Below, piece by piece: positions 20,984 to 30,615 of a stretch of DNA of 64,000 bases. The notes beneath the pieces were generated by a model. That model made no database searches. It saw nothing but the letters and a program-made list of their open reading frames with translations, and was not told the origin of the DNA. The stretch comes from Rhynchopus sp. YZ270_cl-10 (taxonomy: Eukaryota; Euglenozoa; Diplonemea; Diplonemida; Diplonemidae). The stretch's first letter is position 1, and the number at the start of each line of letters is the position of its first letter. The DNA lies in contig OZ037848.1 of the NCBI GenBank assembly GCA_964035575.1, forward strand, positions 1,178,001-1,242,000, in the 5' to 3' direction. Made by a program: the position numbers and the translations under genes.

Positions 20984-23206
20984 ATGTTGAGTGTTGTGGC
21001 ATGTGCAGTGCTGGCAACGGGGCGTCCGTGTGATGTGGCACCGCTGCTGGGGACGCCGTTCTGTGATGAGACGGAGACGAACCGTGTGCGTGCTGAGTGG
21101 ATTGTGTCGCAGTTGACACTTGACGAGAAGATCCCGCTTACTGAGCACACGGCACCGGCACTTGCACGTCTGGGCCTGCCACGCTACCAGTGGTGGTCTG
21201 AGTCGCTGCACGGCATAGGCTCCTCTCAGGGCATCACCTTCGCAGAGCCCACACCGTGTGCAACGTCGTTCCCACAGGTCCTGACCACAGCAGCGTCCTT
21301 CAACAAGTCGCTCTTCTTCGACATCGGCAACGCTATCGGCAACGAAGCCAGAGGCTTTGCCAACGTAGGCCACGCAGAACTCACCTTCTGGACCCCAAAC
21401 ATCAACCTTGTTCGCGACCCCCGTTGGGGCCGTGGCCAGGAGACACCCGGTGAGGACCCCTACCTGACCTCGCAGTACGCAGAGAACTTTGTGCCTGGCA
21501 TGCAGGGTGACGATGCGAAGTACCTGAAGGCATCGTCCTGCTGCAAGCACTTCTACGGGTACGACATGGAGGACTCTGGTGGCAAGACACGGTACGACTT
21601 CAATGCCATTATCTCACTTCAGGACGAGGCCGACACGTACTTCCCTGCATTCCACTCGTGTGTCCGGAACGGGAAGGCCTCGGGGATGATGTGCTCGTAC
21701 AACGCGGTCAACGGAACACCATCCTGCGCGAACCATCGTATCATGAACGAGTACGCACGTGGTGAGTGGGGGTTTGAGGGGTACATCACGTCTGACTGCC
21801 ACGCAGTCTCGGGTGTGACGGTGCTGCACCACTACGACACGCAGAACGAATGTGTGAACGACACTCTCTCTGCAGGGCTTGACACCGAATGCGGACAGTT
21901 CTTCACAAAGCACATGAAGGCCTCCGTCGAGGCAAACGTCACCAAGGAAAGCACAATTGACAACGCACTGGTGAACCTCTTCACAATGCAGCTGCGTCTC
22001 GGCTACTTCGACAAGGTCAGCGAACAGAAGTACTTGAACATCTCGTATAAGGACACTGTCAACACACCTGCACACCAGGAGCTTGCGCTTGATGCGGCAC
22101 GCCAAGGAATGGTGCTGCTGAAGAACGACGGCAACACACTTCCCTTCTCCAACACGACCGTCAAGACCGTTGCCATGGTGGGGCCCAACGCAAACGCGAC
22201 GATGACGATGAAGGGGAACTACTTCGGTGTCGCGCCGTACCTGATCTCGCCTGTCATGGGTGTGTCTTCGTACGCGAAGACGACACTGAACCTTGGGTGC
22301 AACGACACGGCGTGCGCGTCTGACAGTAACTTCACTGCTGCCGTGGCTGCTGCAAAGGAGGCTGACGTCACCGTCATGGTGATGGGCATCTCATCTCTGC
22401 AAGAGGGTGAAGCACACGACAGGACGGGGATCGAATTTCCCGGGAAGCAACTGGAGCTTGTGCAGCAGGTGACCGACGCAGCAAAGGGCGACGTGGTTGT
22501 CGTTGTGATGGCAGGCAGCTCCCTCGACATGACAGCGCTCAAGACAAACCCGAAGGTGAAGGCCATCATCTTCGCAGGCTACCCAGGACAGAGCGGTGGC
22601 CAGGCCATTGCCGATGTTCTGTTTGGGACAGTGAACCCAGGTGGACGTCTTCCCCACACACAGTACCCTGCAGACTACATCACAAACCTGAGCATGCTTG
22701 ACATGGGCATGCGTCCCAACGCTTCCAGCAACAACACTGGACGCACTTACCGTTTCTACACTGGCGAGCCTGTGTACTCGTTTGGAGAGGGGATGTCGTA
22801 CACAGACTTCACGTACACAGTGCCGTCTGGCAGCAGTGTGGACGCATCTGCAGTTGCCGCAGAGTGCACAAAGAACAACGCAAGGAAGGCCTTCTCTGTG
22901 ATGCCCGACGACAAGGTGTTTGCGACTGTGAGTGTGACTGTGACGAACACCGGAAGTGTGAAGGGCGACACTGTTGCGATGATCTTCATGAAGCCACCTC
23001 CCGCACCAGGCGCACCAATCAAGTTCCTTGTGGGTTTTGAGCGTGTGACACTCGAGCCTGGACAGAACACTGTTGTGCAGATCCCTTTGTACTACACTGC
23101 CTTCTCTCTGACGAACCTCAACGGCGAGCACGAGGCAGTGAAGGGGGCGTGGACACTGGCTGTCGGCTTCGATGACCAGGCGTCCGCCACTTACACTGTT
23201 GCGTGA
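20984..23206 (+). CDS. GH3 beta-xylosidase/arabinosidase-type enzyme, copy 1
   Basis: Intronless, 740 aa. The start is fixed by a short hydrophobic leader (MLSVVACAVLATG) that looks like a signal peptide, so the enzyme is probably secreted. The layout is that of plant- and fungal-type GH3 xylosidases: an N-terminal barrel with YQWWSESLHG, DPRWGRGQETPGEDP and KHFYGYDM; the nucleophile Asp271 in GFEGYITSDC; a second sandwich domain with the probable acid/base Glu476 in EGEAHDR; and a C-terminal fibronectin-III-like domain. It should release xylose or arabinose from plant or algal wall oligosaccharides, but exact substrate cannot be read. It is first of three tandem copies. The first 130 coding bases and the leader match copy 3, and the last 680 coding bases match both other copies almost exactly. 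Confidence 0.93.
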   Translation: MLSVVACAVLATGRPCDVAPLLGTPFCDETETNRVRAEWIVSQLTLDEKIPLTEHTAPALARLGLPRYQWWSESLHGIGSSQGITFAEPTPCATSFPQVLTTAASFNKSLFFDIGNAIGNEARGFANVGHAELTFWTPNINLVRDPRWGRGQETPGEDPYLTSQYAENFVPGMQGDDAKYLKASSCCKHFYGYDMEDSGGKTRYDFNAIISLQDEADTYFPAFHSCVRNGKASGMMCSYNAVNGTPSCANHRIMNEYARGEWGFEGYITSDCHAVSGVTVLHHYDTQNECVNDTLSAGLDTECGQFFTKHMKASVEANVTKESTIDNALVNLFTMQLRLGYFDKVSEQKYLNISYKDTVNTPAHQELALDAARQGMVLLKNDGNTLPFSNTTVKTVAMVGPNANATMTMKGNYFGVAPYLISPVMGVSSYAKTTLNLGCNDTACASDSNFTAAVAAAKEADVTVMVMGISSLQEGEAHDRTGIEFPGKQLELVQQVTDAAKGDVVVVVMAGSSLDMTALKTNPKVKAIIFAGYPGQSGGQAIADVLFGTVNPGGRLPHTQYPADYITNLSMLDMGMRPNASSNNTGRTYRFYTGEPVYSFGEGMSYTDFTYTVPSGSSVDASAVAAECTKNNARKAFSVMPDDKVFATVSVTVTNTGSVKGDTVAMIFMKPPPAPGAPIKFLVGFERVTLEPGQNTVVQIPLYYTAFSLTNLNGEHEAVKGAWTLAVGFDDQASATYTVA

Positions 23207-24412
23207 GTGGTGATGCCACCTCCATATTATTTACAGACTGCTTTTTCCTCCGACTTCTTTTCCCTTGGACTCTCCGACGCGATCCTTTCCCTAACCCTTC
23301 CCAAGGTGTGGTGGTCCACATGACTACCTTGTTCCCTTCCCCATGTTCTGCGATTTTCTACTACCGTCTCAAAGCGGTTCAGAATCCAGTCAGTCTATTC
23401 TTTATTCGTTGCCGCACTCTTGCGGCTCGTGTTTAGAAAAGAACGTGTGTATTTCAGAGTTGTGTAGAGTCATCTGATGCCACAAGGCAAGCCGTTCCCC
23501 CAAAGCCATGGCATTGGATGGAATGTGCGCGTTTACGAACTGAGCCATGATTGCCCTTTGGGTCCCCGCTATGCTCCCACGGTCACTAACGTGCAAAACC
23601 ACGTTAGTTTTTGTTTTGGCCGTTGAAAAAGGCTGGAGTACAAGGAGGTCGCGTGATTTGCCGAGCGGTTGTGAACCGCCTCCGTTCTCTTACGGTACGG
23701 ACCACTCACGTCCCACCCTTTGCATGAGCTCGACTGAGTTGCGCTTTTGCACGTTTCAGCTACTCTATTTATTTATTTGGTTTTTTTGTTTTATTTGTTA
23801 TTTTTCGTGATTGGTCGTACTCTCGTTTCTTGTGTGTGTGTTTTTTTTTTGATAAAACAACTTGTTGTCAATTCTAAAAAGATTGGAGGCAGCGCTGCAG
23901 GGCAAACAAAACGGATTGAAAAAAACAGAAGCTTGCTTGTTTTCTTTGAGTACTCAATTAACCACAACAACCGTACTTCAGTTTAACACATTTTTTCACC
24001 TTTTTGTTTTCCCGGCTTTGAGCGCACAAACAAAAGACCCGATCTTTTTGTTTTGTTTTTGAAGGTTTGTTTTACGAATGATGTGCTCTGTGAAGCGCAT
24101 TCGTTGTTTCAAGCGTTATTATCAAAACTACAGGGGAAATTTTTCTTTTCTCTGCTGTTTTAAAAAAATATGGCATCCAACCCGTAGAGGGTCCGCACGT
24201 GTAGCCCAATGGCAACGTTCTTGCCTGGGTCATTTTGTATTGCTTTTTTTGAAAATTGATGCGTCCTAATAGCCTATGCTTTTTGAAACTATATTGTTTA
24301 AACCATTGGAACCCACCCCCCTTTTAACCAACTCCCTCCCTCCCTCCCTCCCTCTCCCTTCTCTTCATTCTTCTTTATCTCTACAGAATTTTATATTTGA
24401 AAAAGACTTGAG
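23207..24412. other. Spacer between GH3 copies 1 and 2
   Basis: No gene supported. It holds a perfect 9-bp-stem hairpin ACTAACGTG...CACGTTAGT (about 23585-23608) and a family D repeat (23699-23765). Identity with the other GH3 spacers stops just after the stop codon. Confidence 0.5.
23699..23765 (+). repeat. Family D repeat, copy 1
   Basis: A 67-nt unit running from GGACCACTCACGTCCC to ACGTTTCAGCTACTC. It is identical to 46968-47034 apart from the borders. Confidence 0.85.
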
Positions 24413-26635
24413 ATGTTGAGCGTCGTTGCAGCAGCAGCAGTGCTTGCGGCACGTCCTTGCGATGTTTCGCCTTTGATGACGTCTGGGCTGTGCGACGAGA
24501 CCAAGACACATGCGGAACGTGCTGCCGCTGGTGTCGCGCTGTTGACCACGTTGGACCAGAAGGCAGGTCTCCTGCAGAACACGGGGCTCGGTGTGGAGAG
24601 TGTTGGGATCCCTGCGTACCAGTGGTGGTCTGAGGCGCTGCACGGTGTGGGCAACTCCCCGGGTGTCACGTTTAACACAACCACCCCGTACGCAACGTCG
24701 TTCCCCCAGGTCATCACAACAGCAGCCAGCTACAACAAGACGCTCTACCACACCATCGCACAGACCATCAGCACCGAAGCCCGCGCCTTCAACAACCTTG
24801 GCCACGCAGGGTTGACCTTCTGGACACCAAACATCAACCTTGTTCGCGACCCCCGTTGGGGCCGTGGCCAGGAGACACCCGGTGAGGACCCCTACCTGAC
24901 CTCGCAGTACGCAGAGAGCTTTGTGCCTGGCATGCAGGGTGACGAGAAGTACATCAAAGCCTCCTCCTGCTGCAAGCACTTCTATGGGTACGACATGGAG
25001 AAGTGGGGTGGCAAGACACGCCACAACTTCGACGCCATCATCAACCAGCAGGACGAGGCCGACACGTACTTCCCTGCATTCCACTCGTGCATCAGGAACG
25101 CAAAGGCCTCGGGTCTGATGTGCTCGTACAACTCCGTGAACGGTATTCCGTCCTGCGCGAACAAGCGCATCATGACTGACTACGCACGCACTGCGTGGGG
25201 GTTTGAAGGTTACGTCACGTCTGACTGTGGCGCTGTGGCTGATGTGGCATACGCGCATGGGTACACAACACGCGACGGGGCAGTAAACGACACCCTCACT
25301 GCAGGGATGGACTCCGACTGCGGACGGTTCTTCTCGAACAATGTGAAGAAGTCTGTCGAAGACAACGTGACCAAGGAGGCTGCTGTCGACACCGCGCTTA
25401 CGAACCTCTTCGTGACACAGCTGCGTCTCGGCATGTACGACAAGGCCAGCGAGCAGCCTTACCTCAAGTACACCTTCCAGGATGACGTCAACACACCTGC
25501 ACACCAGGAGCTTGCGCTTGAAGCGGCACGCCAAGGGATGGTGCTGCTGAAGAACGACGGCAACACACTTCCCTTCTCCAACACGACCGTCAAGACCGTT
25601 GCCATGGTGGGGCCCAACGCAAACGCGACCACCGCCCTGCAGGCAAACTACGAGGGTGTCGCGCCGTACCTGATCTCGCCTGTCATGGGTGTGTCTTCGT
25701 ACGCGAAGACGACGCTGAACCTTGGGTGTGCAGACACAGCATGCAAATCTGACAGCGACTTCACTGCTGCCGTGACTGCTGCAAAGGAGGCTGACGTCAC
25801 CGTCATGGTGATGGGAATGACCAACACGCAGGAGAGTGAGGGCCACGACCGCACCGACATTGCCTTCCCCGGGAAGCAACTGGAGCTTGTGCAGAACGTG
25901 ACCGACGCAGCAAAGGGCGACGTGGTTATTGTCGTGGTTGCAGGCGGTTCCCTCGACATGACAGCGCTCAAGACAAACCCGAAGGTGAAGGCCATCATCT
26001 TCGCAGGTTACCCAGGACAGAGCGGTGGCCAGGCCATTGCCGATGTTCTGTTTGGGACAGTGAACCCAGGTGGACGTCTTCCCCACACACAGTACCCTGC
26101 AGACTACATCACAAACCTGAGCATGCTTGACATGGGCATGCGTCCCAATGCTTCCAGCAACAACACTGGACGCACCTACCGTTTCTACACTGGCGAGCCT
26201 GTGTACTCGTTTGGAGAGGGGATGTCGTACACAGACTTCACGTACACAGTGCCGTCTGGCAGCAGTGTGGACGCATCTGCAGTTGCCGCAGAGTGCACAA
26301 AGAACAACGCAAGGAAGGCCTTCTCTGTGATGCCCGACGACAAGGTGTTTGCGACTGTGAGTGTGACTGTGACGAACACCGGAAGTGTGAAGGGCGACAC
26401 TGTTGCGATGATCTTCATGAAGCCACCTCCCGCACCAGGCGCACCAATCAAGTTCCTTGTGGGTTTTGAGCGTGTGACACTCGAGCCTGGACAGAACACT
26501 GTTGTGCAGATCCCTTTGTACTACACTGCCTTCTCTCTGACGAACCTCAACGGCGAGCACGAGGCAGTGAAGGGGGCGTGGACACTGGCTGTCGGCTTCG
26601 ATGACCAGGCGTCCGCCACTTACACTATTGCGTGA
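24413..26635 (+). CDS. GH3 beta-xylosidase/arabinosidase-type enzyme, copy 2
   Basis: Intronless, 740 aa, with a signal-peptide-like start (MLSVVAAAAVLAA). It has the same domain order as copy 1, with Asp271 in GFEGYVTSDC as nucleophile and Glu in ESEGHDR as probable acid/base. The N-terminal barrel is clearly diverged from copies 1 and 3, including residues after the nucleophile (GAVADVAYAHG), so substrate preference may differ. The last 680 bases are nearly identical to the other copies. The antisense strand is open for 731 codons, which follows from the codon usage and is not a gene. Just upstream, a CTCTACAG site 35 bases before the ATG could be a leader acceptor. Confidence 0.93.
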   Translation: MLSVVAAAAVLAARPCDVSPLMTSGLCDETKTHAERAAAGVALLTTLDQKAGLLQNTGLGVESVGIPAYQWWSEALHGVGNSPGVTFNTTTPYATSFPQVITTAASYNKTLYHTIAQTISTEARAFNNLGHAGLTFWTPNINLVRDPRWGRGQETPGEDPYLTSQYAESFVPGMQGDEKYIKASSCCKHFYGYDMEKWGGKTRHNFDAIINQQDEADTYFPAFHSCIRNAKASGLMCSYNSVNGIPSCANKRIMTDYARTAWGFEGYVTSDCGAVADVAYAHGYTTRDGAVNDTLTAGMDSDCGRFFSNNVKKSVEDNVTKEAAVDTALTNLFVTQLRLGMYDKASEQPYLKYTFQDDVNTPAHQELALEAARQGMVLLKNDGNTLPFSNTTVKTVAMVGPNANATTALQANYEGVAPYLISPVMGVSSYAKTTLNLGCADTACKSDSDFTAAVTAAKEADVTVMVMGMTNTQESEGHDRTDIAFPGKQLELVQNVTDAAKGDVVIVVVAGGSLDMTALKTNPKVKAIIFAGYPGQSGGQAIADVLFGTVNPGGRLPHTQYPADYITNLSMLDMGMRPNASSNNTGRTYRFYTGEPVYSFGEGMSYTDFTYTVPSGSSVDASAVAAECTKNNARKAFSVMPDDKVFATVSVTVTNTGSVKGDTVAMIFMKPPPAPGAPIKFLVGFERVTLEPGQNTVVQIPLYYTAFSLTNLNGEHEAVKGAWTLAVGFDDQASATYTIA

Positions 26636-27033
26636 GTGGAGTGGTGCCCCACGACACTAACGCGTGTTTGCTCACATACGAACCCCTCGTACGCACGACT
26701 ATGTGTTTTTGCGTTCGCCCCGTTTGTGCGCTCATCTCCCCCTCTAAGCCCCTCTTTCCGCACAACAGCTACAAAGCTGACAGCCCGCAACACTCCTTTA
26801 GTTGGAGTTGTTGGCACACAGGGCTCTCTGTATCTTGCGGAGGGGGGCGTTCCCTTTTTTTTCCTTTGTTTTCAACCATTTTCCATAGTTCGTTTGTTTA
26901 TCTTTTCTTTTTCTGTGATAGTGTATCGTCAATATGTGAGCAGATATATCCTGCGCAAAACGGATGCGAGAATTGTGTACGTTCTGTTGTACACAGGTTC
27001 TTTTCTTTTTTTGTTGTTGGCTGCAGGGTACTT

Positions 27034-27085
27034 GCGCTTTCATCCGGATGGCAGGTCAGTCCGGAGGTGCCTGCAACAATTACCA
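27034..27085 (+). repeat. Family E repeat, copy 1
   Basis: GCTTTCATCCGGATGGCAGG followed by TCAGTCCGGAGGTGCCTGCA. It closely matches 46239-46298. Confidence 0.65.
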
Positions 27086-27098
27086 TTTTATGAGCGAG

Positions 27099-27140
27099 GT
27101 GGCTAAGCACTGTGGTGCTTAGACTCATGTTGCGAAGCTT
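27099..27140 (+). repeat. Family A short repeat
   Basis: GTGGCTAAGCACTGTGGTGCTTAGACTCATGT-type core; the arms CTAAGCAC and GTGCTTAG pair over 8 bp. Confidence 0.55.
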
Positions 27141-27348
27141 CTCTCTATTTTGCCTCAAAAATATAAACAAAAATGGTCCATTTTAGTGAGTGTTTAGGAA
27201 GCTTTTTCTGCTTCTGCGTTGCAACCTTACTAAGGTCAAAAACAAAAAGGAAACGAGAGACCTGCATTTCCCCCTCTTCGCTGTTCTCACCTCCTCCATA
27301 CCACCCCAACCCACATTCCATCCTTCCTTTTAGTCTATCATAATCACC

Positions 27349-29571
27349 ATGTTGAGTGTTGTGGCATGTGCAGTGCTGGCAACGGGGCGTCCGTGTGATG
27401 TGGCACCGCTGCTGGGGACGCCGTTCTGTGATGAGACGAAGACGAACCGTGTGCGTGCTGAGTGGATTGTGTCGCAGTTGACGGTCGCGGAGAAGATTCC
27501 GTTGTTGGGGAACACGGCAGGTCCTGTGTCTCGGATGGGGTTGGCCCCGTATCAGTGGTGGAATGAAGCACTTCATGGCCTCGGTGAGTCTCACGGTATC
27601 AAATACAACGCGACCACACCCGCCGCAACGTCGTTCCCACAGGTCCTGACCACAGCAGCGTCCTTCAACAAGTCGCTCTTCTTCGACATCGGCAACACCA
27701 TCGGCAACGAAGCCCGCGCCTTCTCTAACGTAGGTCACGCAGGGTTGACCTTCTGGGCACCTAACATCAACATCGTCCGCGACCCCCGTTGGGGCCGTGG
27801 CCAGGAGACACCCGGTGAGGACCCCTACCTGACCTCGCAGTACGCAGAGAACTTTGTGCCTGGCATGCAGGGTGACGATGCGAAGTACCTGAAGGCATCG
27901 TCCTGCTGCAAGCACTACTACGCCTATGACATGGAGAAGTGGGGTGGCAAGACACGCCACAACTTCAATGCCATCATCTCACTTCAGGACGAGGCCGACA
28001 CGTACTTCCCTGCATTCCACTCGTGTGTGCGGAACGGGAAGGCCTCGGGGATGATGTGCTCGTACAACGCGGTCAACGGAACACCGTCCTGCGCGAACGA
28101 ACGCATCATGAACGGATTTGCACGTGAGTCATGGGGCTTCGAGGGGTACATCACGTCTGACTGTGCTGCAGTGAAGAACATTGTCCAGGACCACCACTAC
28201 GACACTGCAAACGAAGCCGTCCGCGACACGCTCTCTGCAGGGATGGACTCCGACTGCGGCAACTGGCTCAAGGCTAACACAAACAACTCTCTCGTTGCCG
28301 GTGTCACCAAGGAAAGCACAATCGACAACGCATTGGTGAACCTTTTCACAATGCAGCTGCGTCTCGGCTACTTCGACAAGGCAAGCGAGCAGAAGTACAT
28401 GACATACACATACGCGGACAAGGCAAACACACCCGCAAACCAGGAGCTTGCGCTTGACGCGGCACGCCAAGGAATGGTGCTGCTGAAGAACGACGGCAAC
28501 ACACTTCCCTTCTCCAACACGACCGTCAAGACCGTTGCCATGGTGGGGCCCAGTGCGAATGCAACGTCGCTTCTGCAGGCAAACTACCACGGACTTGCGC
28601 CGTACCTGATCTCGCCTGTCATGGGTGTGTCTTCGTACGCGAAGACGACGCTGAACCTTGGGTGTGCAGACACAGCATGCGCGTCTGACAGTAACTTCAC
28701 TGCTGCCGTGACTGCTGCAAAGGAGGCTGACGTCACCGTCATGGTGATGGGCCTGTCCGAGAAACAGGAAGGCGAGAGCCACGACCGCACCGACATTGTC
28801 TTCCCCGGGAAGCAACTGGAGCTTGTGCAGCAGGTGACCGACGCAGCAAAGGGCGACGTGGTTGTCGTTGTGATGGCAGGCAGCTCCCTCGACATGACAG
28901 CGCTCAAGACAAACCCGAAGGTGAAGGCCATCATCTTCGCAGGCTACCCAGGACAGAGCGGTGGCCAGGCCATTGCTGAGGTTCTGTTTGGGACAGTGAA
29001 CCCAGGTGGACGTCTTCCCCACACACAGTACCCTGCAGACTACATCACAAACCTGAGCATGCTTGACATGGGCATGCGTCCCAACGCTTCCAGCAACAAC
29101 ACTGGACGCACTTACCGTTTCTACACTGGCGAGCCTGTGTACTCGTTTGGAGAGGGGATGTCGTACACAGACTTCACGTACACAGTGCCGTCTGGCAGCA
29201 GTGTGGACGCATCTGCAGTTGCCGCAGAGTGCACAAAGAACAACGCAAGGAAGGCCTTCTCTGTGATGCCCGACGACAAGGTGTTTGCGACTGTGAGTGT
29301 GACTGTGACGAACACCGGAAGTGTGAAGGGCGACACTGTTGCGATGATCTTCATGAAGCCACCTCCCGCACCAGGCGCACCAATCAAGTTCCTTGTGGGT
29401 TTTGAGCGTGTGACACTCGAGCCTGGACAGAACACTGTTGTGCAGATCCCTTTGTACTACACTGCCTTCTCTCTGACGAACCTCAACGGCGAGCACGAGG
29501 CAGTGAAGGGGGCGTGGACACTGGCTGTCGGCTTCGATGACCAGGCGTCCGCCACTTACACTGTTGCGTGA
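27349..29571 (+). CDS. GH3 beta-xylosidase/arabinosidase-type enzyme, copy 3
   Basis: Intronless, 740 aa. Leader and first 130 coding bases are nearly identical to copy 1, including about 45 bases before the ATG. The catalytic Asp271 lies in GFEGYITSDC and the probable acid/base Glu in EGESHDR. Residues 45-70 and the loop after the nucleophile (AAVKNIVQDHHYD) are specific to this copy. From about codon 515 to the stop it is almost identical to copies 1 and 2. Expected to be a secreted GH3 exo-glycosidase acting on xylan- or arabinan-type chains, as for copy 1. Confidence 0.93.
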   Translation: MLSVVACAVLATGRPCDVAPLLGTPFCDETKTNRVRAEWIVSQLTVAEKIPLLGNTAGPVSRMGLAPYQWWNEALHGLGESHGIKYNATTPAATSFPQVLTTAASFNKSLFFDIGNTIGNEARAFSNVGHAGLTFWAPNINIVRDPRWGRGQETPGEDPYLTSQYAENFVPGMQGDDAKYLKASSCCKHYYAYDMEKWGGKTRHNFNAIISLQDEADTYFPAFHSCVRNGKASGMMCSYNAVNGTPSCANERIMNGFARESWGFEGYITSDCAAVKNIVQDHHYDTANEAVRDTLSAGMDSDCGNWLKANTNNSLVAGVTKESTIDNALVNLFTMQLRLGYFDKASEQKYMTYTYADKANTPANQELALDAARQGMVLLKNDGNTLPFSNTTVKTVAMVGPSANATSLLQANYHGLAPYLISPVMGVSSYAKTTLNLGCADTACASDSNFTAAVTAAKEADVTVMVMGLSEKQEGESHDRTDIVFPGKQLELVQQVTDAAKGDVVVVVMAGSSLDMTALKTNPKVKAIIFAGYPGQSGGQAIAEVLFGTVNPGGRLPHTQYPADYITNLSMLDMGMRPNASSNNTGRTYRFYTGEPVYSFGEGMSYTDFTYTVPSGSSVDASAVAAECTKNNARKAFSVMPDDKVFATVSVTVTNTGSVKGDTVAMIFMKPPPAPGAPIKFLVGFERVTLEPGQNTVVQIPLYYTAFSLTNLNGEHEAVKGAWTLAVGFDDQASATYTVA

Positions 29572-30615
29572 GTGGGAAGGGATTCCAGTCCACACCCTTG
29601 AAACGTGTGTACCCATGGGTGCTTTCAGTGTGATATAGACGTACTCTTACCGACATTCAGTTTGTTCAATACACATCCTGCACAGCTTTCCTTTTGCAGT
29701 GATGGGGACAGACGACTTGTTTAGATGACCAAGTACGCAGTTCATCTTATCACCTTTTATATTTTCAAGTGTTTCGTTTTGCTGCACCGAGTCGTGGGGA
29801 CAACGTGCCCGCCACTGCCACTCTGCAAGAGTACAGGTCGGGTACACGAATTGAATATCGCGGCTTCTTGCGGCCCTCTTTTTTTTTAGCTCATTGGTCA
29901 AGGACGTTTGCACCAACCGAGCGCATCCATATTTTCTCGCGATGACTGTTTGTTCCAGCTTTGTTCTCCTGGGTGTAAGTGACCTTTCCTGGTAGGCATG
30001 TGAGCAGCGTGTCACACTTAACCCATTTGAGAGGCACTTTTTATTATGACTTTGGGAGCATTGTGTGCGTGTGTTTGTGTTTTGCTAGTGGTAAGGATGA
30101 ATGCGTACGAGAAGCACATTCTTTCAAATTTTCTTTTGTTTTGTTGCCCCACGGATGCACTAGCAACTTCACGTTGTTGTTGTTTTCTGGCTGATGCAAA
30201 GTGCATCGTCTCTGGTCGTGCAAGCTAGACACGTAGCTACACAACTTATGCGCGCTGGATTGCGAACTGAAGCAAAGAAAACGTCACCCCAACTCCCACT
30301 CCCCCCTCCTTGTGCAAACTTTGTGACACGTTCTCGTTATGATGCAAAAAAATAAATAAAGAAACGTCGAGACCCCACTTTCCCTTCTTCCGCGCCATCC
30401 CACTCAGCAACCTTTCTCTTCTCCGGTCCCTGCATTAAGCATGCTTCCATCAGCATCATCACGTTTTATGATTTAGATGTGATTCACAATACTTTGGAGT
30501 ATTCTTCCACGCTGCCAAATCAGACCCTTTCAATTTTTCTTTTTTCAGTCCCCCTTTCCTCCCCCTCCCTCCCCTCCTCCCTTTCCACACCACCCTCCTA
30601 AGGCTCAACAAAACG
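29572..30615. other. Gap upstream of the CCCH gene
   Basis: No gene supported. A piece at about 30088-30135 (GTACGAGAAGCACATTC) resembles family A. The last 100 bases are C/T-rich leader-like sequence. Confidence 0.4.

Larger units (their letters stand above)
26636..27348. other. Spacer between GH3 copies 2 and 3
   Basis: Two overlapping frames of about 155 codons exist here, but they are T/C-rich and match no family I know. Family E (27034-27085) and family A (27099-27140) repeats are present. Confidence 0.5.

Noticed and set aside
24180-24240. tRNA-like stretch (GTAGCCCAATGGCAACG)
   Set aside because: No cloverleaf can be formed and there is no GGTTCGA-type B box; no tRNA gene was found in the window.
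24365-26560. 731-codon open frame antisense to GH3 copy 2 (and shorter ones antisense to copies 1 and 3)
   Set aside because: It follows from codon use in the GH3 genes that avoids antisense stops; the His/Val/Cys-rich product matches no family and the sense frame has all catalytic motifs.
26632-27106. Two overlapping frames of 153-156 codons between GH3 copies 2 and 3
   Set aside because: T/C-rich composition, no family match and short repeats within; most likely chance frames.
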